A stretch of DNA of 24,862 bases from CAZXCQ01 sp964639275 (GCA_964639275.1 CAZXCQ010000062.1:1-24862), one strand, 5' to 3'. Shown: positions 14,931-24,493, counted from the stretch's first letter. Numbers and translations are program-made. The notes: generated by a model not told the origin, from the letters alone.

Positions 14931-14979
14931 CTTTGCGAATCCATCAATATTGAAGCGATTAGCCGTTTAGAGGCGATGA

Positions 14980-15702
14980 ATGATGATACAGGAATCCAAT
15001 GGTGATGCGGCTGTTCGCTGCGTCCAGATTCACAAGACCTACCAGATGGGGGAGGTGGAGGTGAAGGTCCTCCGCGGCATCGACCTCGAGATCCACAGGG
15101 GGGAGCTCACGGTGATCGTCGGTGCCTCCGGGGCCGGAAAATCCACCCTCTTGAACATCATCGGCGGCATTGACCGGCCCACGTCCGGTGAAGTGTGGGT
15201 GGACGGAGAGAACCTGGCGGCCATGACCGACCGTCAGCTCACCGAATACCGCCGGCGGAAGATCGGTTTTGTGTTCCAGTTCTACAATCTGGTCCCCACC
15301 CTCACGGCCCTGGAAAACGTGCAGGTCTCCACCCAGATCGCACCTCAACCCATGGACCCGACCAAGGCCCTGAAGCTGGTGGACCTTGCCGAGCAGATCC
15401 ATCATTTTCCCGCGCAGATGTCCGGGGGGCAGCAGCAACGGGTCTCCATTGCCCGTGCCTTGGCCAAGCAGCCGGCCATCATGCTTTGTGACGAGCCGAC
15501 CGGCGCCCTGGACGCCCATACCGGGCAGCGGGTCCTGGGTCTCTTGAGCCAGCTCAATGAAGAGGTGGGGGCGACCATCGTCATCATCACCCACGCGGCC
15601 CCAATGGCCGACATGGCTCACCGGGTGCTCCACCTCACCATGGAGGGCATTACGTTTCATGAAAACAAGGTCCGGAAACGGGCTGAAGAGATTACCTGGT
15701 GA
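14980..15702 (+). CDS. ABC transporter ATP-binding protein (MacB/LolD type)
   Basis: A 240-residue ATPase powering the FtsX-type permease that follows. Complete motifs are Walker A GASGAGKST (48-56), Q-loop Gln100 in FVFQFYNLVPTLTALENV, signature MSGGQQQR (147-154), Walker B IMLCDE (167-172), D-loop GALD, and switch His205. The GFVFQFYNL-PTLTALENV and SGGQQQRV-AIARAL pattern is that of the LolD/MacB/FtsE group, which works on periplasmic substrates rather than classical importers. AGAGG lies 6 bases before the ATG. Its stop overlaps the GTG start of the permease (GTGA at 15699-15702), so the two are translationally coupled. Confidence 0.93.
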   Translation: MMIQESNGDAAVRCVQIHKTYQMGEVEVKVLRGIDLEIHRGELTVIVGASGAGKSTLLNIIGGIDRPTSGEVWVDGENLAAMTDRQLTEYRRRKIGFVFQFYNLVPTLTALENVQVSTQIAPQPMDPTKALKLVDLAEQIHHFPAQMSGGQQQRVSIARALAKQPAIMLCDEPTGALDAHTGQRVLGLLSQLNEEVGATIVIITHAAPMADMAHRVLHLTMEGITFHENKVRKRAEEITW

Positions 15703-18077
15703 ACGTACTCGATCGCAAACTGAGACGGGACCTCTGGCAGACCAAGGGGATGCTGACCGCGGTGATTCTCATCGTGGCCGTCGGCGTGAGCTGCCTGGTA
15801 GGGATGATGGGGACGTCAGCCAACCTTCAGTGGGCCCGGAATCTCTACTACGCCCAGTGCCGAATGGCCGATTTCTGGGTGGACCTCAAGAAGATGCCGG
15901 TCACCGAACTGGATGTCTTGGAGAATCTGGAAGGCATCTCAGAGATGCGGGCCAGGATCGCCTTCCAGGTCATCGTCGACCTGGAAGGGGTGGAAGAACC
16001 GTTGAGCGGCACCCTTCTGACCCTCCCGGCCGAGCCATCTCCGGTGATTAACGGCATCCTCGTACGGAGCGGGACCTATTTCACCTCCCACCGTCAGGAC
16101 GAAGTCATTGTATCGGAGGCCTTTGCCCAGGCCCGGGGGATCACCGAGGGCGACACCATCCATCTGATCATGAACGGGCAGCGAAAGCCCCTCTTCGTTG
16201 TGGGCACGGCCATGTCATCGGAGTACGTGTACATGATGCCGCCCGGGGCTATCGCGCCCGAACCGTCCCGCTACGGGGTGTTTTACGTGAAGCGGGGATT
16301 CGGGGAAGACACCTTGGGCTTCCATGGTGCATGCAACTCCCTCGTGGGCATCCTGTCAAAAGAGGCCCGGCAAAATCCCGAACCCCTGTTTGACGAACTC
16401 CGCCGTCGACTCAAACCCTATGGTATGTTTGCCATTACGCCCTTGAGTCTGCAGGCCTCCAATCTCAATCTCTCCGGCGAACTGAGCGGCTTGGCCGTCA
16501 TTGCTCTGTTTATGCCAACCATTTTTCTTCTGGTGGCAGTCCTGGTACTCAATGTGCTCATGTCCCGGCTGGCCCAGCAGCAGCGGACCATTGTGGGGAC
16601 CCTCAAGGCGCTGGGTTACCGGAATCGCGACATATTTTTCCATTTCATCCAGTTCGGGCTTTTTGTGGGGACTGTCGGCGCCCTGCTGGGATGCCTTTTG
16701 GGCTACTGGATCGCGGGGGGGTTGACCGTCGAGTACCGCATGTTTTTTGACTTCCCCAAATTGGACAACCGGTTTTATGCGGGGCTCAGCCTGGCGGCCC
16801 TATTCATCTCCCTGGCATTTGGGATCATCGGCACACTCAAGGGGATCCGGACGGTGTTGAACCTCAACCCTGCTGAGGCCATGCGGCCTCCACCGCCCCC
16901 GGGCGGTGGTGCGGTCTTTTTGGAGGCCTGGACAGGTCTCTGGCAGCGACTGGGGTTCCAGCGTCAGATCGTCCTCAGAAACCTGATCCGGAACAAGGGG
17001 AGAACCGCCACCGGCATCTTCTCTGCGGCCATGGGTGCCGCCCTGGTGCTGGTGACCTTCGGGACCATGGATTCGCTGCAATATATGGTTGATTTCCGGT
17101 TCGACATGGTGGACCATGCCGACTATGCCCTGACCCTTCGAAACGACAGGGGGCGCGGCGCCCTTTACGAGGCCGGGAATCTGCCGGGGATTCTGGGGGT
17201 GGAACCGATCCTCAACGTCCCCTGCCACTTCCAGAACGGGAATCATCGCAAGAAGGGGGTGATCCAGGGTCTGATCCCCAATGCCCGGTTGATCACACCC
17301 CGTAGCGTGTCCGGTGCCCCGCTGACCGTGCCGGAAACCGGTCTTCTCATGGCCCGGCGCCTGGGAGAGGAACTTGGGCTGTCCTTAGGCGACAATGTGC
17401 GGGTGACGCCCACCCAGGGTCTGCAGCAGCCCGTGGACATTCCGGTAACGGGTTTCGTTGACAGCGTGTTCGGCCTCTGCGTGTACGCCGATTATGATTA
17501 CCTGAACCGGCAGATCAGCGAGGCCGGAGCGGTTTCCGCCCTCCAGCTGAAAGGTCGGCCGGCTCGCTCCGAAATCCGCACTTTCCTTCGACAGGTCAAA
17601 TCGTGGCCCGATCTGGCCAACTACGCTGAAACAGAATTTCAGAAACGGGTGCTGCAAAACACCTTTGTGAACCAGATGGGCCAGATGGTTTACCCTCTGA
17701 TCCTTTTCGGGGCCGTCATCTTTTTCGGGGCCATCCTCAACGGTTCCCTCATCAGCATCATCGAACGGACCCGGGAGATTGCCACATTCCGTGTCCTGGG
17801 ATATCAGCCCGGGGAGATCGGCGCCATCTTTTTCAGAGAGAACCTAATCCAGTACGGCATCGGTGCCCTCTTGGGGCTTCCTCTGGGCTGGTGGCTCCTC
17901 TGGGCCATCAATTCCCAGTATACGAACGACATGTATGCGGTACCCACGATTGTGGCACCCGTGAGCTGGGTCAAGACGGTGATCCTGTCGTTCGTTTTTA
18001 TTTTTGTATCCCACATTTTTGTCAGGAGGACTATCAAACGGCTTCACTGGCAGGATGCGCTGAGTATGAAGGAGTAA
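15699..18077 (+). CDS. ABC transporter permease with two FtsX-type domains
   Basis: A 792-residue inner-membrane permease. TM1 is at 18-38, followed by a large periplasmic domain (about 40-260), then TM2-4 (266-288, 318-341, 360-380), TM5 (437-456), a second periplasmic domain (about 460-660), and TM6-8 (665-688, 718-738, 757-776). Each half carries the FtsX/MacB signature: QQRTIVGTLKALGY (295-308) with NPAEAMRP (390-397), and ERTREIATFRVLGY near 689-702. This is the duplicated architecture of LolC/E-like or YbbP-like permeases, unlike MacB, which is half this size and fused to its ATPase. It probably extracts a lipophilic substrate from the periplasmic leaflet. The start is GTG overlapping the ATPase stop. 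Confidence 0.9.
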   Translation: MNVLDRKLRRDLWQTKGMLTAVILIVAVGVSCLVGMMGTSANLQWARNLYYAQCRMADFWVDLKKMPVTELDVLENLEGISEMRARIAFQVIVDLEGVEEPLSGTLLTLPAEPSPVINGILVRSGTYFTSHRQDEVIVSEAFAQARGITEGDTIHLIMNGQRKPLFVVGTAMSSEYVYMMPPGAIAPEPSRYGVFYVKRGFGEDTLGFHGACNSLVGILSKEARQNPEPLFDELRRRLKPYGMFAITPLSLQASNLNLSGELSGLAVIALFMPTIFLLVAVLVLNVLMSRLAQQQRTIVGTLKALGYRNRDIFFHFIQFGLFVGTVGALLGCLLGYWIAGGLTVEYRMFFDFPKLDNRFYAGLSLAALFISLAFGIIGTLKGIRTVLNLNPAEAMRPPPPPGGGAVFLEAWTGLWQRLGFQRQIVLRNLIRNKGRTATGIFSAAMGAALVLVTFGTMDSLQYMVDFRFDMVDHADYALTLRNDRGRGALYEAGNLPGILGVEPILNVPCHFQNGNHRKKGVIQGLIPNARLITPRSVSGAPLTVPETGLLMARRLGEELGLSLGDNVRVTPTQGLQQPVDIPVTGFVDSVFGLCVYADYDYLNRQISEAGAVSALQLKGRPARSEIRTFLRQVKSWPDLANYAETEFQKRVLQNTFVNQMGQMVYPLILFGAVIFFGAILNGSLISIIERTREIATFRVLGYQPGEIGAIFFRENLIQYGIGALLGLPLGWWLLWAINSQYTNDMYAVPTIVAPVSWVKTVILSFVFIFVSHIFVRRTIKRLHWQDALSMKE

Positions 18078-18190
18078 ACACACAGATACCCCAATACTCC
18101 ACCCTGGATGTGGCACACTGACCCGGCTCTGCCGACCCGAGGGTGCCATATCCGATTACCATAATACTTGTTAGGGAGGCAGCAGCTACC

Positions 18191-19546
18191 ATGAAGAAGA
18201 GTATCAAATGGATCATCCTGGGACTTGTCATCGCTGTGGCGGTGGTGCTCTATGGCTACATGGAGATGCAATCGGGCATACCGGTCCAGACGGCCCGGGT
18301 GGCCGCGGGCCATATCCGTGCCTGGGTGGAAGATCGCGCCATGACGACCCTCCCCTTTGTCTATAAGATCACCATGCCCCAGGACGGCAGGATTCTGCCC
18401 ATTGCCCTGGAGGCGGGTCGTTCGGTCTCAAAGGGCCAGGTGGTGGCGCAGATGGACCCGGCGGACCTGAAGACGACCCTGGCCCTGGCTGATGCGCGCA
18501 TGGCCGAAATCCAGGCCCAGATCGCCATCAACCGGTACAACAAAATCGAAAACACATCCCTGGTGGAATCGAAGCAGGTGATCTCCGCCATGAAGGCGGC
18601 CGGAAGGGCCGCTGATCAGTTGGTCAAGACCAACGAGACAGAGCTCAGGTATTCGGAATGGCTCCTGGAAATGGAGAAAAAACTGGTCAAAGAACGGGCC
18701 TCGTCCAGGGAGAAACTGCGAAGGGCCCAACGCGATTATGGCCAGGCCGACAGCTCTGTGGCCTCTGCCCGTTTTATGAGCAAGGCCACGTGGGCCATCA
18801 CCGCGGCAGTGGAACTCCTTCCCAAGTACATCCACGAGCACCTGGGTCTGAAACACCTCGAAACCGAGGCCTTGAACCACCGCCTTGCCGGGGCCCGGGC
18901 CGAGCGGGAGATGGCGGCCCGGCGATTGGAGCGTGCCACCATGGAAAGCCCTGTGGAGGGCATAGTGCTCCGGCGTCTGGTCAAGAACGAGGAGTACCTC
19001 CAGGCCGGGACCCTTCTGATGGAGATCGGGGACATGAGGGACTTAGAGGTGACCGCAAACATCCTTTCCCAGGACGTGGTCACGGTCCGCACCGGAAACC
19101 CCGTGGACATCTATGGCCCTTCGATCGGAGATACCCCCATCCGGGGCACTGTATCGCACATCAAGCCTGCCGGCTTTACCAAGGTCTCCTCTCTGGGCGT
19201 GGATCAGCAGCGGGTGCCGGTGGTCATTGCCTTTGACAGGGATGCCCTGAAGAAACTAGAGGAGAGCGGCCGGACCCTGGGGCTCGCCTACCGGGTCCGC
19301 GTGCGGATCTACACCGTGGAGAAAAAGGATGTCCTCAAGGTCCCAAGAACGGCCCTTTTCAGGGGGGCCGGCAGTCAATGGGAGGTCTTTTCCGTAATCA
19401 ATGGGAAGGCAGCCCTGGTTCCGGTAACCCTCGGAATTGTCAACGACAACGAGGCGGAAATCAAGGCAGGCCTCAAATCTGGAGACGCCATCATCGTGGC
19501 CCCGTCCAAGGCCCTGAGAAGCGGCGACCGGGTCAAGCCTTCGTGA
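18191..19546 (+). CDS. HlyD/MacA-family periplasmic adaptor
   Basis: A 451-residue membrane-fusion protein linking the ABC permease to an outer-membrane channel. Residues 6-23 are an N-terminal anchor (IKWIILGLVIAVAVVLYGY) with no lipobox. A lipoyl half-motif follows (DGRILPIALEAGRSVSKGQVVAQMDPADL), then a long charged alpha-hairpin (about 95-265), the second lipoyl half (SPVEGIVLRRLVKNEEYLQAGTLLMEIGD), a beta-barrel, and a C-terminal membrane-proximal domain (LKVPRTALF, SGDAIIVAPSKALRSGDRV). GGGAGG lies 11 bases before the ATG at 18191. A GTG 48 bases earlier keeps the frame but has no ribosome site and adds an unrelated segment. The 113-base gap after the permease holds a TGGCAC...GTGCCA repeat (18111-18148). 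Confidence 0.9.
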   Translation: MKKSIKWIILGLVIAVAVVLYGYMEMQSGIPVQTARVAAGHIRAWVEDRAMTTLPFVYKITMPQDGRILPIALEAGRSVSKGQVVAQMDPADLKTTLALADARMAEIQAQIAINRYNKIENTSLVESKQVISAMKAAGRAADQLVKTNETELRYSEWLLEMEKKLVKERASSREKLRRAQRDYGQADSSVASARFMSKATWAITAAVELLPKYIHEHLGLKHLETEALNHRLAGARAEREMAARRLERATMESPVEGIVLRRLVKNEEYLQAGTLLMEIGDMRDLEVTANILSQDVVTVRTGNPVDIYGPSIGDTPIRGTVSHIKPAGFTKVSSLGVDQQRVPVVIAFDRDALKKLEESGRTLGLAYRVRVRIYTVEKKDVLKVPRTALFRGAGSQWEVFSVINGKAALVPVTLGIVNDNEAEIKAGLKSGDAIIVAPSKALRSGDRVKPS

Positions 19547-19571
19547 CGGGCTTGTTGACCGGGCAATGGAG

Positions 19572-19600
19572 CAGGCATCAGCAGGCGTCTGCTATGCCTG
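19572..19600. terminator. Hairpin between convergent efflux operons
   Basis: CAGGCAT (19572-19578), one bulged C, AGCAG (19580-19584), loop GCGT, CTGCT (19589-19593) and ATGCCTG (19594-19600) form a 12-pair stem with a 4-base loop. It lies in the 73-base gap where the ABC and RND operons converge, the expected place for a bidirectional terminator. No clean T-run follows on either strand, so termination efficiency is uncertain. Confidence 0.55.
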
Positions 19601-19619
19601 ACAGCGAACGGCCGAATTG

Positions 19620-22600
19620 TTAGTTTGTATTAGTGGTCTTGGCCGTGACATGCTTCCTGTGTTTGCTAAATACCTTATAGATCAACACATAAAAGAGCGG
19701 CGCAAATAAGGTCACTAGGAAGGTGGCGGTAGCCACGCCACCCACTACACCGGTGCCGATGGCATTTTGTGCCCCGGCTCCGGCCCCGGTGGCCATGGCA
19801 AGCGGCAGGACGCCAAAACCAAAGGCCAGAGAGGTCATCACGATCGGACGGCATCGTAATCTTGCTCCTTCCAGGGTGGCCTCGGTCAGACCCATTCCCC
19901 CTTCCAATCCGGCCTTGGCGAACTGGACGATCAGGATGGCGTTCTTGCTGGTCAGGCCCAGGATGGTCAGCATGCCGATCTGGAAATAGACGTCATTGGG
20001 CAAACCCCGGAGCGTCGAGGCGACCACGCCGCCGATGGCCCCGAGAGGGAGGGTCAACAGGATCGAGAGGGGGATGGGCCAGCTCTCGTAGAGTGCCGCT
20101 AAGCAGAGGAAAATCACGAAAATGGAGAATGCATACAGGATGGGCGCCTGAGCGCCTGCCATCCGTTCCTGATAGGAAAGGCCGGTCCAGTCAAACCCGA
20201 TTCCCTGCGGCAGCTTCCTGACAAACCCTTCCATGGCCTGCATGGCCTCTCCGGAGCTCCTCCCCGGTGCCGACTCGCCCACAATGTTTATGGACGGAAA
20301 CCCGTTGAACCGCTCCAGCTTGGGAGAACCGAACGTCCAGTGGCCGGAGGCAAAAGAGGAAAAAGGGACCATCTTGCCCGCGCTATTGGTCACATAGAGT
20401 TTTTCCAGGTCCTTGGGGAGCATGCGAAAGGGGGCGTCCGCCTGAACGTACACCCGCTTGACCCGGCCGCCCTGGATAAAGTCGTTGACATAGGCGCTGC
20501 CGAAGGCCGCCGAGATGGTATGGTGGATCGAGGTGATGGGCACGCCCAAGGCCCCGGCCTTCTCCCAATCCACGTCAATCCGGTATTCGGGCACATCTTC
20601 CAGACCGTTGGGCCGGACCTTTGTCAATGCCGGGTCCTTCCGCGCCATGCCCAGGATCTGGTTGCGGGCCGCCATCAGGCGTTCGTGGCCCAGGCCCCCC
20701 CGGTCCAGCAACTGGAAATCAAACCCCCTGGCCACGCCCAGCTCGATCACGGCGGGCGGGGGAAAGGCATAGATCATGGCATTGCGGATTCGGGAAAAGG
20801 CCCTCATGGCCCTTCCGGCCACGCCACCGGCCTTCAATTCGGGACGGTCCCGGAGTTTCCAGCCCTTCAGATGGACGAATGCCATCCCCGCGTTCTGTCC
20901 CTGGCCGGAGAAGTTTCTGCCCGAAAGCGTCATGCAGGATGCCACCGCATCTTTCTCGCTTTCCAGAAAATAGTCCTTTACCTTATCCATAACCTCCTTA
21001 GTCTGCTCCAGGGTCGTGTTCGCCGGCAGCAAGACCTGCACCATCACGATTCCCTGGTCTTCATCCGGAAGATAGGCGGTGGGCATGCGATGGAACAAAA
21101 ACCCCAAGGCCGCCACGATCAAAAGGAAGACAAACAGGTAGCGCAGTTTCTTGGAGAGGGAATGACGGACCAGCCGCACATAGACGTCTCTGCTTCGATA
21201 GAAGATGCGATCAAACCACCTGAAAAAGGGGCGCATAAAAAAAATCGCGTTTTCCGCGGGTTCATGCCCCGCGGCCACCGGCTTGAGAAGCGATGCGCAC
21301 AGCACCGGCGTCAGGACCAGGGCCACCACCACGGAGAGAAGCATGGCGGCAATGATGGTTACGGAGAACTGACGGTAGATGACTCCTGTGGACCCGCCGA
21401 AAAAGGCCATGGGGCCGAAGACCGCAGAGAGCACCAGCCCGATGCCGATCAACGCGCTGGTGATCTGGTCCATGGACTTGCGAGTGGCCTCTCTGGGCGA
21501 GAGACCTTCCTCACGCATGATCCGCTCCACGTTCTCCACCACCACGATGGCGTCGTCCACCAAGAGACCGATGGCCAGCACCATGGCGAACATGGTCAGC
21601 ATGTTGATCGTGAACCCGAAAAGCGCCAGCACCGCAAAGGTCCCCAGGATCACTACCGGCACCGCAATGGTCGGGATGAGGGTGGCCCGCATGGTTCCCA
21701 TGAAGAGATACATCACCAGGAAAACCAGGAGAATCGCCTCGAAAAGGGTCTTGACCACTTCCTGGATGGCCACCCTGACAAAGGGTGTGGTGTCGTAGGG
21801 ATAGACGATCCGCATGCCGGGGGGGAAAAAATGGCTCATCTCTTCCATCTTGGCCCGGATGGCACGGGCCGTATCCAGGGCATTGGCCCCGGCCGCCTGC
21901 CGGATGGCCAGGCCGGCAGAGGGCTTCCCGTTATAAAACGTATCGCTATCGTAGCGTTCTGTGCCGAGTTCCGTTCGTCCCACGTCCCTGATCCGCACGA
22001 TGGAACCGTCCGGATTGGTGCGCAACGGGATTGCGGCAAACTCCTCAGGCGTCTTGAGCAGACTCTGGACAACGATGGAGGCATTCAAACGCTGTCCTTT
22101 TACGGCCGGGGCCCCCCCGAACTGGCCGGCGGACACCTCCACGTTGTAGGCCTTGAGCGCCGCGATCACATCCTGAACCGTCATCCGGTATTCGGTCAGC
22201 CTGTCGGGATTTACCCAGATGCGCATGGCATACTGGCTGCCGAAGACCTGCACCTCCCCCACGCCTGGCACCCGTGAGAGGACCTTCTCCAGGTTGGACT
22301 GGGCATAGTCCTGCAAATCGTTCCCATCCATGCTCCCGTCCTCCGAGATCAGGCCCACGACCAGGAGGTAGTTCCGGGTGGACTTGCTCACCATTACGCC
22401 CTGGCGTTGCACCACCTCGGGCAGGCTTGCCATGGCCAACTGGAGCTTGTTCTGCACCTGGGCCCAGGCAAGGTCCGGATCGGTCCCCGGAGCAAAAGTC
22501 AGCTCGACGCGGGATGCGCCCGCGGAATCGCTGCTGGCCGAGAGATAGAGCATCTTGTCAAATCCGGTCATCTTCTGTTCGATGATCTGGGTGACGCTGT

Positions 22601-22778
22601 TTTCAACGGTCTCGGCCGAGCCTCCCGGGTAGAAGGCGGTGATGGCGATGGAGGGCGGGGCAATAGGGGGATACTGGGAGATGGGCAGGTTGTAGATGGC
22701 CAGGCCGCCGGCCGCCATGATGATGATGGCAATCACCCACGCGAAGACCGGGCGATCCAGGAAGAATCTCGATAACAT
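19620..22778 (-). CDS. RND efflux pump, AcrB/MexB-like (HAE1 family)
   Basis: A 1052-residue proton-driven inner-membrane pump for hydrophobic or amphiphilic compounds. It opens with the HAE1 hallmark MLSRFFLDRPVFAWV (TM1). The proton relay is present: Asp408 and Asp409 in GLLVDDAIVVVENVER (TM4) and Lys945 in GLTSKNAILIVQF (TM10), matching Asp407/408 and Lys940 of AcrB. Two large periplasmic loops and 12 TM helices at the usual spacing make it full-length. The GTG at 22781 is only 4 bases from GGAG; the ATG at 22776-22778 has it 7 bases upstream and is chosen. It begins 12 bases after the adaptor stop. No TolC-like gene follows. Confidence 0.95.
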   Translation of the reverse strand: MLSRFFLDRPVFAWVIAIIIMAAGGLAIYNLPISQYPPIAPPSIAITAFYPGGSAETVENSVTQIIEQKMTGFDKMLYLSASSDSAGASRVELTFAPGTDPDLAWAQVQNKLQLAMASLPEVVQRQGVMVSKSTRNYLLVVGLISEDGSMDGNDLQDYAQSNLEKVLSRVPGVGEVQVFGSQYAMRIWVNPDRLTEYRMTVQDVIAALKAYNVEVSAGQFGGAPAVKGQRLNASIVVQSLLKTPEEFAAIPLRTNPDGSIVRIRDVGRTELGTERYDSDTFYNGKPSAGLAIRQAAGANALDTARAIRAKMEEMSHFFPPGMRIVYPYDTTPFVRVAIQEVVKTLFEAILLVFLVMYLFMGTMRATLIPTIAVPVVILGTFAVLALFGFTINMLTMFAMVLAIGLLVDDAIVVVENVERIMREEGLSPREATRKSMDQITSALIGIGLVLSAVFGPMAFFGGSTGVIYRQFSVTIIAAMLLSVVVALVLTPVLCASLLKPVAAGHEPAENAIFFMRPFFRWFDRIFYRSRDVYVRLVRHSLSKKLRYLFVFLLIVAALGFLFHRMPTAYLPDEDQGIVMVQVLLPANTTLEQTKEVMDKVKDYFLESEKDAVASCMTLSGRNFSGQGQNAGMAFVHLKGWKLRDRPELKAGGVAGRAMRAFSRIRNAMIYAFPPPAVIELGVARGFDFQLLDRGGLGHERLMAARNQILGMARKDPALTKVRPNGLEDVPEYRIDVDWEKAGALGVPITSIHHTISAAFGSAYVNDFIQGGRVKRVYVQADAPFRMLPKDLEKLYVTNSAGKMVPFSSFASGHWTFGSPKLERFNGFPSINIVGESAPGRSSGEAMQAMEGFVRKLPQGIGFDWTGLSYQERMAGAQAPILYAFSIFVIFLCLAALYESWPIPLSILLTLPLGAIGGVVASTLRGLPNDVYFQIGMLTILGLTSKNAILIVQFAKAGLEGGMGLTEATLEGARLRCRPIVMTSLAFGFGVLPLAMATGAGAGAQNAIGTGVVGGVATATFLVTLFAPLFYVLIYKVFSKHRKHVTAKTTNTN

Positions 22779-22790
22779 CACGTGTCTCCG

Positions 22791-24113
22791 TCAGTTCGAT
22801 TTTACGGCTGGTTGAGCCGTTCGCCCATGTTTCGCATCCTTATGGCCTTCAGCGTTGAAGGGAACCTCCTTGACGGAAGCACCCGGCCTCACCTTTTGCA
22901 TCCCTTCGACGATCACATGATCGCCCGCTTGAAGACCCTTCACAACGAGCCATTTGTTGCCGATGGCGCGATCCAACGTCAGCATCCGCTGTTGGACCTT
23001 CCCTTGGGCGCCCACGATCAGGGCGAAGGGCTCTCCCTTGGGATTCCGGGCTACGGCCTGTTGAGGGATCAGGATGGCGTGCTCATCGACGCCCTCCTTC
23101 ACCATTGCCCGGACGAACATACCCGGCAGCAGGACGCCTTCGGGATTCGGGAAGACAACACGCAGGATCACCGAACCCGTGGTCGGGTCCACGGTTATGT
23201 CTCGGAACTGAAGTGTCCCTTCTAGGGGATATGCTGTGCCGTCTTCCAGGAGGAGTCCGACCCTCTTCTGGCCCTTTCCGTTTTGACTGAGCCGGCCCTG
23301 GTTCAGGTTGCGCTTGAGGCGCAACAGTTCAGTGGTGGACTGGGGAACGTCCACATAGATGGGATCTAATTGTTGAATGGTGGCCAGGGCCAGGGGTTGA
23401 TACGCCGTCACGATCGCACCCACGGTGACATTCGATCTGCCGATCCGGCCGGAGATGGGTGCGGTGATCTTTGTATATCCCAGATTGATACGGGCCGTCT
23501 GAAGCGCCGCTCTTGCCTGCTGGATGGCCGCTTCGGCCACGCCTATTGCCTTCCGGTCGCTTTCCACCTGTGCCTCTGCGGCCTGAAGCACGGCCTCAGC
23601 GACTTTTGCATCGGTGACGGCCTGGTCGCGGCCGCTGGCGGAGATGGATTTGTCCTTGAACAATTTCTCATACCGGTCGCGGTTTGTCCGGGCGAATTTT
23701 AGCGTAGCCCGCTGCCGGGCGACGCCGGCGATGCTCGCTCGCAGCGCTGCCCGTGCCCGTTCGGCGGCCCCCTGCATGGCATTGAGGTTCGCCGCTGCAG
23801 TGTCGAACGCTGCCTGAAAAGGCGCAGGGTCGATCTGATAGAGCACCTGACCGGGCTTGACATCAGAACCTTCGGTAAACAGGCGTTTCTGGATAAGGCC
23901 GTTGACTTGGGGGCGGATCTCCGCGACCAGGTAGGGAGACGTTCGGCCCGGCAACTCCGTGGTCAGCACGACGGACTGCGTCGATACGGTCATTGTGGCC
24001 ACTTCCGGGATAGAACGAGGCGGCTGAGATTGTGTCGGCCGATCGCAGCCGGTCAGGATCAGGGCCCCGGAGAGAATACCGACCGCGAAAACGAACTTAA
24101 CTCTGTGCTTCAT
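22791..24113 (-). CDS. RND periplasmic adaptor lipoprotein, AcrA/MexA-like
   Basis: A 440-residue adaptor. The signal peptide ends in the lipobox LTGC, so Cys23 is the predicted lipidation site. Then come the lipoyl half VNGLIQKRLFTEGSDVKPGQVLYQIDP, an alpha-hairpin (about 85-190) with the AcrA-type DRYEKLFKDKSISASGRDQA segment, the second lipoyl half INLGYTKITAPISGRIGRS, a beta-barrel (PIYVDVPQSTTELLRL), and a membrane-proximal domain with VLLPGMFVRAMVKEG and ILIPQQAV. All domains are intact. AGGAG lies 8 bases before the ATG. Its first 17 bases overlap the end of the upstream small ABM-like gene, so translation is probably coupled. It works with the RND pump and an unlinked outer-membrane channel. 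Confidence 0.94.
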   Translation of the reverse strand: MKHRVKFVFAVGILSGALILTGCDRPTQSQPPRSIPEVATMTVSTQSVVLTTELPGRTSPYLVAEIRPQVNGLIQKRLFTEGSDVKPGQVLYQIDPAPFQAAFDTAAANLNAMQGAAERARAALRASIAGVARQRATLKFARTNRDRYEKLFKDKSISASGRDQAVTDAKVAEAVLQAAEAQVESDRKAIGVAEAAIQQARAALQTARINLGYTKITAPISGRIGRSNVTVGAIVTAYQPLALATIQQLDPIYVDVPQSTTELLRLKRNLNQGRLSQNGKGQKRVGLLLEDGTAYPLEGTLQFRDITVDPTTGSVILRVVFPNPEGVLLPGMFVRAMVKEGVDEHAILIPQQAVARNPKGEPFALIVGAQGKVQQRMLTLDRAIGNKWLVVKGLQAGDHVIVEGMQKVRPGASVKEVPFNAEGHKDAKHGRTAQPAVKSN

Positions 24114-24420
24114 GATGGGTTCTCCTAGCCTTCAGTGGAACGCTGCCCTCACTTATCCACACGGCGTGATAGATCTGACCAAATTGGGAAAAGGCGGCAG
24201 CTAACTGCAGCCCCAAAGGCGTTCTTCCCCTTTGAGAGACCCGGCCCTCCCAACTGATGAAGATGCTCAGGTCATTCTGGAGCGCAACGTTGCGAAACAG
24301 CCGGATATCCCTGAGGCCTTCCTCCTGAGCCGGGAACGAGAGTTGATGAAACGCAGAAACTGCCTTATCCCTGTCGTGTTGGGAGTATGCCCGCAACTGT
24401 ATGACCTCAATCCAATTCAT
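24097..24420 (-). CDS. small ABM-fold (dimeric alpha+beta barrel) protein
   Basis: A 107-residue protein that looks like the antibiotic-biosynthesis-monooxygenase / dimeric ferredoxin-like barrel superfamily: a first strand (WIEVIQLRAYS), a helix (DRDKAVSAFHQL), a strand plus turn (LRDIRLFRNVALQNDLSIFISWEG), a helix with GLQLAAAFSQFGQIYHAVW, and a polar tail. No catalytic residues can be assigned. AGGAGG lies 7 bases before the ATG at 24418-24420; an in-frame TTG two codons earlier overlaps the ribosome-site spacing and is less likely. It is the first gene of the RND operon and its stop lies 17 bases inside the adaptor gene. It may modify or sense a pump substrate, but this is speculative. 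Confidence 0.7.
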   Translation of the reverse strand: MNWIEVIQLRAYSQHDRDKAVSAFHQLSFPAQEEGLRDIRLFRNVALQNDLSIFISWEGRVSQRGRTPLGLQLAAAFSQFGQIYHAVWISEGSVPLKARRTHHEAQS

Positions 24421-24493
24421 AGTCAACCCTCCTTTTGAGCTCCGGACGTAGCGTCATAGAAGAACACCTTAAAGCCAGATTCATGCCAAACAA

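Noticed and set aside
20340..22277. A 645-codon open frame on the plus strand opposite the RND pump
   Set aside because: It is fully antisense to a pump gene with all family motifs; its translation is His-, Gly- and Arg-rich with no recognisable domain, typical of a shadow frame in GC-rich DNA.
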